From Micromonospora inyonensis (GTDB taxonomy: Bacteria; Actinomycetota; Actinomycetes; Mycobacteriales; Micromonosporaceae): DNA of 64,000 nt. A program made the translations under genes and the position numbers. Shown here piece by piece: positions 16,021-23,122 of the stretch (position 1 is the stretch's first letter; every line of letters starts with the position of its first letter). The notes below the pieces were generated by a model. That model was not told the origin of the DNA. It did no database searches and saw only the letters and a list, made by a program, of their open reading frames with translations. Location of the stretch: positions 2,418,001 through 2,482,000 of the forward strand of contig NZ_FMHU01000001.1 of assembly GCF_900091415.1 (NCBI RefSeq), in the 5' to 3' direction.

Positions 16021-17714
16021 ACGCACGTGACGACATTCTCCTGACCGTCGAAGACCTCGACATCGAGGTGTCGGGGAAGTCGATCGTCGAAGGGGCATCG
16101 TTCTCGGTGGCCAAGGGCGAAGTGGTGGCGATCGTCGGTGAGTCCGGTGCCGGTAAGTCGATGACGGCGATGGCGATCCCGCACCTGTTGCCGCCTGGCG
16201 CGACCCGCCGGGGATCCATCCGTTTCGACGGCGACGAGCTTCTCGAGGTGTCGGATGCCGGGATGCGGCGCTACCGCGGGGCGGAGATCGCGTGCGTCTA
16301 CCAGGAGCCGATGACGGCGCTGAACCCCCTGCACACCGTCGGCGACTTCCTGACGGAGGCGATCCGATCGCATGCGACCGGTGCGCGCGGGGGGCAGCGC
16401 CGTCCGCAGGAGCTTCTCGATCTGGTTGGCCTCGGCGGCTACGACGACCTGCTGCGGCGCTATCCGCACCAGCTCTCGGGCGGGCAGCGGCAGCGGATCA
16501 TGGCGGCAGGGGCGGTCGCGTGGGAGCCCAAGCTTCTGATCGCCGACGAGCCGACGACGGCACTCGACGTGACGACGCAGCGCAACCTGCTCGCGATGTT
16601 CCGGGAACTCGTCGAGCGCGAGAAGATGTCGATGATCTTCGTCACCCACGACATGGGCGTGGTGGCGGACATCGCCGATTCCGTGGTCGTCATGCGTAAC
16701 GGCAAGGTCGTGGAGACCGGGGACGTGTACTCGATCTTCGCTCGGCCCGCGCACGAGTACACGAGGTCTCTGCTCTCGGCTGCCCGGGCGCTGCACACCT
16801 CGGAGGCGGATGCCGCTTCTCCGGCTGCTGCGGGGGCTCCCGAGAAGCCCGCCACACCGGCAGGCACCGGTGCCGTGGATCCGCCTGTGCTGGAGGTCCG
16901 CGATCTCGTCGTGGAGTACCGACGGACGGGTCTTCGTCGTCGGCGGACGGAGGAGAGTCGCAGAGCCGCTGTTCGTGACGCGAACCTGACCGTGGCCCGC
17001 GGCGAGACGCTGGGGATCGTGGGGGAGTCAGGTTCCGGCAAGTCCACGATCGCCCGGTCGATTCTCGGGCTCACCCCGGCGACATCAGGGTCGGTCTCCA
17101 TCGCCGGAGTCGACATGGTCGGGCTGCGCGGACGTGATCGCCGACGTGCGCTCTCCCGGCTCGGCGTGGTCTTCCAGGACCCGACGTCGTCCCTCGATCC
17201 GAGCCTTCCGCTGTGGCGGGTGGTCACCGAGCCGCTCTGGCGCAGCGGGAAGGTACGCGACGCGCGCGAGCTCCGCCGTCGGGCGGAAGAGCTCCTCGTC
17301 GACGTGGATCTGGATCCGGCGTGGATCGTTCGGCGAAGGCACGAACTGTCGGGCGGGCAACGGCAGCGGGTGGCGATCGCGCGGGCGATCTCGCACCGGC
17401 CCGATGTCCTCATCGCGGACGAGCCGACGTCGGCGCTCGATGTCACCGTCCAGGTCAAGGTTCTGGATCTGCTCGCACGCCTCCAGCGGGAGCACGGCTT
17501 CGCCTGCATCTTCATCAGCCACGATCTCTACGTGGTCTCGACCATCTCGGACCGCGTTCTCGTGATGAAGGACGGGCAGGTGGTCGAGACCGGACCCACC
17601 GACGAGGTGATCCACAACCCCGAGAACGAGTACACCAGAACGCTGCTCGGTGCCATCCCGGTTCCGGACCCGGTCGTGCAGCGCGGGCGTCGCGAACTCG
17701 CTGGGGCGCAGTGA
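16017..17714 (+). CDS. Fused two-domain ABC ATPase (DppD-DppF type)
   Basis: 565-aa protein holding two complete nucleotide-binding domains joined by a Pro/Ala-rich linker at about 260-295. Domain 1: Walker A GESGAGKS near residue 42, Q-loop YQEPMTAL, signature LSGGQRQRI, Walker B LLIADEP. Domain 2: GESGSGKS near 340, FQDPTSSLDP, LSGGQRQRVAIARA, VLIADEP. Each also has the switch histidine (THD, SHD). The single chain therefore powers both sites of the importer. The family is normally split into two genes or fused as here. It overlaps the permease by 4 bp and lies 31 bp before the Ggt-like gene. Confidence 0.9.
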   Translation: MNARDDILLTVEDLDIEVSGKSIVEGASFSVAKGEVVAIVGESGAGKSMTAMAIPHLLPPGATRRGSIRFDGDELLEVSDAGMRRYRGAEIACVYQEPMTALNPLHTVGDFLTEAIRSHATGARGGQRRPQELLDLVGLGGYDDLLRRYPHQLSGGQRQRIMAAGAVAWEPKLLIADEPTTALDVTTQRNLLAMFRELVEREKMSMIFVTHDMGVVADIADSVVVMRNGKVVETGDVYSIFARPAHEYTRSLLSAARALHTSEADAASPAAAGAPEKPATPAGTGAVDPPVLEVRDLVVEYRRTGLRRRRTEESRRAAVRDANLTVARGETLGIVGESGSGKSTIARSILGLTPATSGSVSIAGVDMVGLRGRDRRRALSRLGVVFQDPTSSLDPSLPLWRVVTEPLWRSGKVRDARELRRRAEELLVDVDLDPAWIVRRRHELSGGQRQRVAIARAISHRPDVLIADEPTSALDVTVQVKVLDLLARLQREHGFACIFISHDLYVVSTISDRVLVMKDGQVVETGPTDEVIHNPENEYTRTLLGAIPVPDPVVQRGRRELAGAQ

Positions 17715-17745
17715 GCGTGCACAGGAAGGGACAGGAGTCTCAATC

Positions 17746-19347
17746 GTGAAGAGCGAGTACGCGACGCCCGGGCGCTACGGGGTCAAGCAGGTCGCCACCG
17801 GAACCCGCGGGATGGTCGTCAGCTCCGAGCCGATCGCGGTCGAGGCGGGGGCGGCGGTGCTGCGCGAGGGCGGAAACGCGCTGGATGCTGCGCTCGCCGT
17901 CGCGGCCACACAGCTGGTCACCGAACCGCACATGACCTCCATCACCGGCGGCATCTCGCTGGTGTACCGCGAGGCCGCCACGGGAGAGGCATCCTATCTG
18001 TCGGGGAACATCAACGCGCCGTTGGCGGAGCTGGCCGACTTCGTCGGAGCCGATCTCCATCGTGCTCGTGGCGTTCCTGTTCCGGGGTGGTGGCCGGCCT
18101 TCCTGGCCGCTCATGAGCGCTTCGGCTCCCTGTCGATCGGCCGCCTCCTGGAGCCCGCGATCGACGTGGCGCGGGAAGGGTTCGCGGTCTCCTCGTACCT
18201 GTTCGGGGAGATGTATCACGCGCGGCAGAACCTTGGCCGCAATCCACAGTCCCGGGAGATGTTCTTCCGTGACGGTTCGATCATCGGTCCCGGCCAGCCG
18301 TTGGTGCAGGAGCGCGTGGCGCGCACACTCGAACGACTGCGCGACGAGGGGATGAGCTACTACCTCGGGGACTTCGCCCGGGCGTTCTGCGCCGCCAGCG
18401 ACTCCGACGGCGGGGTCATCACACTGGACGACTTCGAGGCGTATCGCGCCGAATGGGCCGCGCCCGTGCGTGGCAGCTACCGCGGATTCGAGGTCATCGG
18501 GTCGGCGCCGCCGGACGACGGCGGACTGCAGTTGGTGGAGGCGTTCAACATCCTGGAGAACCTGGATCTCCCGGCCCTGGGCCCGGCCAGCCAGTCTCCG
18601 AAGACCTTGTCCGCGCTCATCGCAGCCCACAACGCGGTGTACTACGCCGCTCCCCGCGAGCGGCGTTTCCGTGACAGCGGGCGCGTGATGGACGTGCTGC
18701 TGTCGAAGGAGTACGGGCGTCAGCGCTCCGAACTGCTCGACACGCTCGCGAATCCGGTGGCTGCGGCACCACCCACCCCGGGGACGATCCATCTCTCGGT
18801 GGTGGACGCCGATCACAACGTGGCGACCCTGACGCACTCGCACATGGCCTCGCCGTGGGTGAACGGGCTGTACGCCGAGGGGTTCCAGCTCGCGGGCGGT
18901 GGTTCGTTCTTCCAGCGGGTGATGCCGCAGCCGGGGGAGCGAGCGACGATCTATCTCGCGCCGAGTATGGTGCTGCGCGACGGCAGGCCCGTGATCGTGT
19001 CCGGTTCCCCGTCGGTCTCGCTCGTCGCATGCGTGCTGCAGAATCTCGTAAACCTCATGGACTTCGGGATGACGATCGAGCAGAGTGTCGCCGAGCCGCG
19101 GTTCGGTGTCCGTCCGCACGATCCGTCGCGAGGCTGGGTGCCGGGGACGACGATCGAATCGGGCTTCGCCGAGAACGTGCGGCACGAGGTTCGAGGGTGG
19201 GCGAGCCGTAATCGTCTGTGGATGCGCGAGATCGGACCGTGGAACTCGATGACCGGCAACTTCGACGGCATCACGATCGATCCCGGATCCGGACTCATGC
19301 GCTCCTGTGCCGATCCGCGTCGGATGGGGGCGGCCGTCGCGGCGTGA
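17746..19347 (+). CDS. Gamma-glutamyltransferase-family Ntn hydrolase, cytoplasmic
   Basis: 533-aa member of the Ggt/acylase family, which self-cleaves before a Thr and uses it to attack gamma-glutamyl amides. The predicted nucleophile is Thr347 in PGTIHLSVVD, matching the TTHYSVVD motif of classical Ggt (the second Thr is Ile here). MVVSSEPIAVEAGAAVLREGGNALDAALA is the normal N-terminal motif. The usual GSPGG glycine motif reads GSPSVS, so acceptor or substrate specificity probably differs. There is no signal peptide, although most bacterial Ggt proteins are exported; this one should work on imported substrate. GTG 17746 has AGGAG upstream. It is last in the importer operon. A cephalosporin-acylase-like or peptide-amide hydrolase role is the main alternative. 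Confidence 0.8.
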   Translation: MKSEYATPGRYGVKQVATGTRGMVVSSEPIAVEAGAAVLREGGNALDAALAVAATQLVTEPHMTSITGGISLVYREAATGEASYLSGNINAPLAELADFVGADLHRARGVPVPGWWPAFLAAHERFGSLSIGRLLEPAIDVAREGFAVSSYLFGEMYHARQNLGRNPQSREMFFRDGSIIGPGQPLVQERVARTLERLRDEGMSYYLGDFARAFCAASDSDGGVITLDDFEAYRAEWAAPVRGSYRGFEVIGSAPPDDGGLQLVEAFNILENLDLPALGPASQSPKTLSALIAAHNAVYYAAPRERRFRDSGRVMDVLLSKEYGRQRSELLDTLANPVAAAPPTPGTIHLSVVDADHNVATLTHSHMASPWVNGLYAEGFQLAGGGSFFQRVMPQPGERATIYLAPSMVLRDGRPVIVSGSPSVSLVACVLQNLVNLMDFGMTIEQSVAEPRFGVRPHDPSRGWVPGTTIESGFAENVRHEVRGWASRNRLWMREIGPWNSMTGNFDGITIDPGSGLMRSCADPRRMGAAVAA

Positions 19348-19393
19348 CTGCGGTGATGACCCGCAAACTCCCGCCAAACGACTCGCCCGCGAA

Positions 19394-19615
19394 TCACCCG
19401 CCGAGCGCTGGCCGGGGTCCGCACCGTGCCGGCAGGAGGGCGTACAGGTCGGCGAGGAAGTCGTCCAACTCGTCGTCGGACTCGAAGAGATCCGGCCGGG
19501 CAAGGTCGTCGACGGAGACGATCGGCCGGACACCCTGCCGCCGGGCCAACTCCTCCGCCGGCACGTGCTCAGCGGTCGGCCACTCGGGCATCTGCTCGGC
19601 GTTGCTCGAGGTCAC
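19394..19615 (-). CDS. Small conserved acidic protein, unknown function
   Basis: 73 aa, start GTG 19615 behind a strong GGAGGAGGTG ribosome-binding site. The core, RQGVRPIVSVDDLARPDLF followed by ESDDELDDFLADLYAL, belongs to a small protein type I know from many actinobacteria, often near toxin-like genes; no function is established to my knowledge. The last residues (LLPARCGPRPALGG) do not look like the usual tail, so the 3' end may have been altered where the island meets the backbone. No toxin partner is visible next to it. Confidence 0.6.
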   Translation of the reverse strand: MTSSNAEQMPEWPTAEHVPAEELARRQGVRPIVSVDDLARPDLFESDDELDDFLADLYALLPARCGPRPALGG

Positions 19616-19707
19616 GGCTCACCTCCTCCACCGCACAGCGGCTCCCATTCTCGCACGGACAGGACCGCAAACCTGTCTCCCGGGCACACGGTGAGCCGGC
19701 GAAACGG

Positions 19708-19882
19708 CAAGCCGCCCCCGGCCCGACAGGCCGGGGGCGGTAAGCCGTACGCTGCCGGACAGCCGCGCGCCCACCGCGCCGCCGTGCCAGCCACGTGCCA
19801 GTAGCCGGTGTCCCGGACGGTCAGCAGCGGTCATGATCGGGCAGCACGGCCCCACCGCTGACCAGGCGTACCGGACAGATCA
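19708..19882 (-). repeat. Flanking repeat, copy B, with terminator-like hairpin
   Basis: Second copy of the element at 5004-5162, same orientation. Hairpin arms CCGCCCCCGGCC (19712-19723) and GGCCGGGGGCGG (19729-19740). The compensating change in the stem (CCCCCC in A, CCGCCCCC in B, both paired) hints that the hairpin itself is selected. A short insertion (around 19791-19800) is the main length difference. Together the copies bracket about 14.5 kb containing the whole catabolic island. Confidence 0.65.
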
Positions 19883-19934
19883 GGTCAGACCGCGAGCGGC
19901 TCGCGTGTTCTCGGCGGCAGATGAGTGCGGAAAA

Positions 19935-20555
19935 TCATGTGGCTGTCGATGACGGCGAGCTCGGCGGCTTGGCCTTCTGCGGGTGGATCGTCTCGTGACG
20001 GGCCAGCATGGCGACGAACTCGCCGATCTTCCGCTCGCGGGTCTGCGCCCGTTTGAGGGCGTTGAGGCGGTGGATGAGCGCGAACCGGTTGGTTTTGGTG
20101 AGTACGTCGAACATGGCCTGCGCGGCGGGGTTGGCGGCGATGGCGGCGAGGAGGTCGGCCGGCACCTCGGCTTCGGACGGCGGGGCGTACGCGGCTGCCC
20201 ACCGTCCGTCCGCCTTGGCGGCTTCTACCGCGGCGCGACCTGCGGGCTGCATTCGCCCCTGGGCTTCCAGCCGGGCCACGTGGGCGACGTTACGTTGTGA
20301 CCAGGAACTGCGGGGCCTGCGGGGGGTGAACCGGATCCAGGAGGTTTCCTGATCCCGTTTGCGGGCCTGCCCGTCGATCCAGCCGAAGCACAGGGCCTCG
20401 TCGACCGCCTGCTGCCAGGTCAGCGTGGTGACGGTGCCGTCCTTCCTGGTCAGGGCGAGCCAGACGCCGGGCGACGTGACGTGGTGGGCCGACAACCACG
20501 TGCGCAGCGCGTCGGCGTCCGCGACGATCAATTCGTCAAGTTCGTCACTCGCCAT
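19935..20555 (-). CDS. YdeI/OmpD-associated family protein
   Basis: 206-aa cytoplasmic protein from ATG 20555. Motifs of the YdeI family are visible: an N-terminal W-rich region (LRTWLSAHHVTSPGVWLAL), ALCFGWIDGQARKRD, the FTPRRPRSSWSQRN block and a C-terminal helical YdeI segment (REKIGEF-like, here RERKIGEFVAML). The family is linked to bacteriocin or antimicrobial-peptide tolerance in some bacteria, but the biochemical activity is not settled. It stands alone, with no partner gene on its strand, and belongs to the backbone side of the island boundary. Confidence 0.8.
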   Translation of the reverse strand: MASDELDELIVADADALRTWLSAHHVTSPGVWLALTRKDGTVTTLTWQQAVDEALCFGWIDGQARKRDQETSWIRFTPRRPRSSWSQRNVAHVARLEAQGRMQPAGRAAVEAAKADGRWAAAYAPPSEAEVPADLLAAIAANPAAQAMFDVLTKTNRFALIHRLNALKRAQTRERKIGEFVAMLARHETIHPQKAKPPSSPSSTAT

Positions 20556-20665
20556 CACGGCAGACTATCGCTGCGCCGTTGCCCGCGGCCGCCTGTGGCC
20601 AACCCGACCCGCCGGGCTGCCACCGCACGCCCGCTCCGCGGAAACGCTCCGGACACCGGCCACCG

Positions 20666-21205
20666 ATGATGGCTCGACGGAAGAACGATGATGCGGTGCG
20701 TGAGGCACAGGTCGACAATCGGGTCGTGCCGTACGAGATGTCGCGCCTTGTCCTTGAGACCGTCGTTCCCGATCCGACCCGGGGGGCAGCCGTCGAGGTC
20801 CGGCCCTGGATCGACGGGCGGGACGTTCTCGCCGAGGCGTTCGCGGCGGGGCCCGGCAGTGATCCGGGGGAGCTGCTGGGGTCGGACGGGTCTCTGCTCG
20901 CTGACGTCGAACCGCACGAGGTGCGACTGGCTGCGGCGGAGTGCACCGAAGCATGCTGTGGGGCCCTCTACGTGACCGTACGTCGCGAGGGCGGCCACGT
21001 GGTCTGGAGCGGCTGGCGAAATCCCGACGAGCAGGAGGTGGGCCTACCGGAGTTCCGGTTCGACGCCGAGGATTACCGGACGGAGGTGGAGCGCGCGGCC
21101 CGGGAGCAGCGCAGGGAACGGCGGGCGCACCCGGTCGCCCGGCTGCTCGAACGGCATCTCGGGTGGCATGTCGACTGGGCTCCGCGCCGTGGGCACGATC
21201 GGTAG
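20666..21205 (+). CDS. Conserved actinobacterial protein of unknown function
   Basis: About 179 aa from ATG 20666 (a second ATG follows directly; no strong ribosome-binding site decides between them). The central part, VPYEMSRLVLETVVPDPTRG, then VEVRPWIDGRDVLAEAF and AECTEACCGALYVTVRREG, looks like a conserved family in soil actinobacteria with a Cys pair (CCGALY) and a W-rich VVWSGWRNP motif. The C-terminal part is Arg/Glu-rich and helical, ending HVDWAPRRGHDR. No signal peptide or membrane segment. No function can be assigned. Confidence 0.6.
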   Translation: MMARRKNDDAVREAQVDNRVVPYEMSRLVLETVVPDPTRGAAVEVRPWIDGRDVLAEAFAAGPGSDPGELLGSDGSLLADVEPHEVRLAAAECTEACCGALYVTVRREGGHVVWSGWRNPDEQEVGLPEFRFDAEDYRTEVERAAREQRRERRAHPVARLLERHLGWHVDWAPRRGHDR

Positions 21206-21374
21206 GCCGACGTCCACACTGGCGGATGTGCCGCCGGGCCCGCCCGTGCCGAGGCGTGGGAAGTGGTGGCGGACGCCGTCCCAGACCCCGGACGGGCCCA
21301 CGGCCCCGGCGTTGTTCCCAATCGAGCGGTTATGTCCGTGTGGGGAACTGGACACGGGGCGAGTTGCAGGATGA

Positions 21375-22790
21375 GCGCGGCTCCTGATGATCTTTCGGGT
21401 GACTAGCCTCGAAGTTCATCGCTGGAGCCGCGCTCGTGACGTCATCTTCCCTGATCGACCCTGTTGTTGACCACCTCGCCGATCTGGCGTTGTGGGAAGC
21501 CGAACTCGCCGCGGTTTCGGCCGATCCGCTGCGGGTGGTGTCCCCGCTGGCGGCACGGCTGGCTCAGGTACCGGATCCGCGACGGCCGCGTGGGTTGCGC
21601 CATCCGCTGCTGGTGATCCTGGTCTTGACCGCGTGCGCCACCCTCGTGGTCGGTAACGACGGCCTGACCGCGATCCGGCAGTGGGCGGCCCGGACTCCGC
21701 AGGACGTGTTGCACCGCCTCGGCGCCCGCCGTAACCCACTGACCGGCCGCTATCTGGTGCCCAGCGAGCGCACCTTCCGGCGGGTCCTGGCCGCGGTCGA
21801 CGGCGACGCTCTCGACGCGGCGACCTGCGGCTACACGGCCGACGTGCTGCGTGGCGACGTCCCGGCCCCGCAGATCCCCACCGCCACCGACGAGCCCGCC
21901 GAGCGTGAACAGCGCCGCGCCGCGACGCGGGCGGTGACCCACCCCGCACCGGCCGGGCTGCTGCCCGCGGTCGCGATCGACGGGAAACTGCTGCACGGCA
22001 CCCGCACCGAGACCGGGCAGGTGTTCCTGGTCGCCGCGGTCACGCATGACCGGGCGGTGATCCTGGGCCAGCGCCAGGTCGCCGGCAAGCGCGGCGAGAC
22101 CACCGTGACCGAAAATCTGCTCGCCCCGTTGGATGTGGCCGGCATGCTGCTCACCCTGGACGCCCTGCACACCACGAAGAAGACCGCCCGGCTGATCACC
22201 GGACCGTTGAACGCCCACTATCTGCTGATCTTGAAGGGGAATCAGCCGCTCGCCCTGCAGGCCGCCCAGGCGCTGCTGTCCGGCACCGACACAGTCTTCA
22301 CCGGCAGCATGAACATCGACTCCGATCGCGGGCACGGACGCACCGAACGCCGCACGATCCGCGTCGCACCATGTGACGGCCGGCTGTTCCCCGGCGCCCG
22401 GCAAGTGTTCCGGCTCCGCCGTGACACCGGCGGACTCGACGGCGTGCGCACCAGCAAACAGATCATCTACGGCATCGTCAGCCTCGATGCCGAACAGGCC
22501 AGCCCGCAGCACCTCAACGCCTATGCGAGAGGACACTGGTCTGTTGAAAATCGTCTGCATTGGATCCGAGACGTCACCTTCAGCGAGGACGATTCCCAAC
22601 TCAGGACGAGTGCGGCGCCCCGCAACCTGGCCGCCATGCGCAACCTGGCCATGAACACCTTCCGCCTCGCCGGGCGCGTCAACATCGCCCACGCCCGCCG
22701 CGACCTCCACGACCGCGCCGACGCCTTCGCCGCCTACGGCATCTAGCAAACCACGATGAAAGCGGGCATAGAAGAACAACGCCGGGGCCG
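21375..22790 (+). mobile_element. ISAs1-family insertion sequence (ends approximate)
   Basis: One 436-aa transposase fills the element. Short flanks show weakly inverted ends: GATGATCTT near 21386-21394 on the left against GTTGTTCTT (complement of 22771-22779) on the right. No target duplication is recognisable, so exact boundaries are uncertain. Confidence 0.6.
21436..22746 (+). CDS. ISAs1-family transposase
   Basis: 436-aa transposase of the ISAs1 family (H-repeat-associated type). The N-terminal half carries PDPRRPRGLRHPLLVILVL (family N-terminal motif); the DDE core includes LPAVAIDGKLLHGT (first Asp, about residue 183), LLTLDALHTTKKTA (second Asp, about 240) and a C-terminal GHWSVENRLHWIRDVTFSED block that supplies the Glu (about 375). 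The frame is intact throughout. It lies between two chromosomal genes of unknown function and does not obviously break one. GTG or ATG alternatives upstream are absent; ATG-type start by GTG at 21436 follows the left end by about 60 bp. Confidence 0.88.
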   Translation: MTSSSLIDPVVDHLADLALWEAELAAVSADPLRVVSPLAARLAQVPDPRRPRGLRHPLLVILVLTACATLVVGNDGLTAIRQWAARTPQDVLHRLGARRNPLTGRYLVPSERTFRRVLAAVDGDALDAATCGYTADVLRGDVPAPQIPTATDEPAEREQRRAATRAVTHPAPAGLLPAVAIDGKLLHGTRTETGQVFLVAAVTHDRAVILGQRQVAGKRGETTVTENLLAPLDVAGMLLTLDALHTTKKTARLITGPLNAHYLLILKGNQPLALQAAQALLSGTDTVFTGSMNIDSDRGHGRTERRTIRVAPCDGRLFPGARQVFRLRRDTGGLDGVRTSKQIIYGIVSLDAEQASPQHLNAYARGHWSVENRLHWIRDVTFSEDDSQLRTSAAPRNLAAMRNLAMNTFRLAGRVNIAHARRDLHDRADAFAAYGI

Positions 22791-22826
22791 TGCGGACGGG
22801 CCGGCCCGGGTCCGGTGACCGACGTC

Positions 22827-23021
22827 ATGCGTACCGTCATGGATCACCTCTTTCTCGGCCTGGTGCTGCTGATGCTGGCCTGGCCGGTGTTCGCTCTGGC
22901 TGCCGTGATCCTGGCGGTGCGGGTGGCGTTCGCCCTCCACCACGGCCGGGGCGCACGATCGAGGGCGGGGTGGCTGTCGATCGGCGCGGCGGCGTCGACG
23001 GCCGTCAGGGCACACCCCTGA
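22827..23021 (+). CDS. Possible small one-helix membrane protein
   Basis: 64 aa from ATG 22827, or 68 aa from GTG 22815. One strong hydrophobic helix (about residues 6-32, LFLGLVLLMLAWPVFALAAVILAV) is followed by a basic tail. It begins about 35 bp beyond the ISAs1 element, so it could be a real small gene, or the exposed 3' part of a gene displaced by the insertion. No family recognised. Confidence 0.35.
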   Translation: MRTVMDHLFLGLVLLMLAWPVFALAAVILAVRVAFALHHGRGARSRAGWLSIGAAASTAVRAHP

Positions 23022-23122
23022 AGATTTTTTTCGTCGCAAGGTGATACATCGAAGGGTATTGACCCGAACTGGTTGCCAGGTAAGGGTGAGCCTCGGAGTC
23101 ATCAATTTGACCTGGAGGCTCG

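Noticed and set aside
21206..21435. Target-site duplication of the ISAs1 element
   Set aside because: Flanks on the two sides do not match, and the element ends are too divergent to place exactly.
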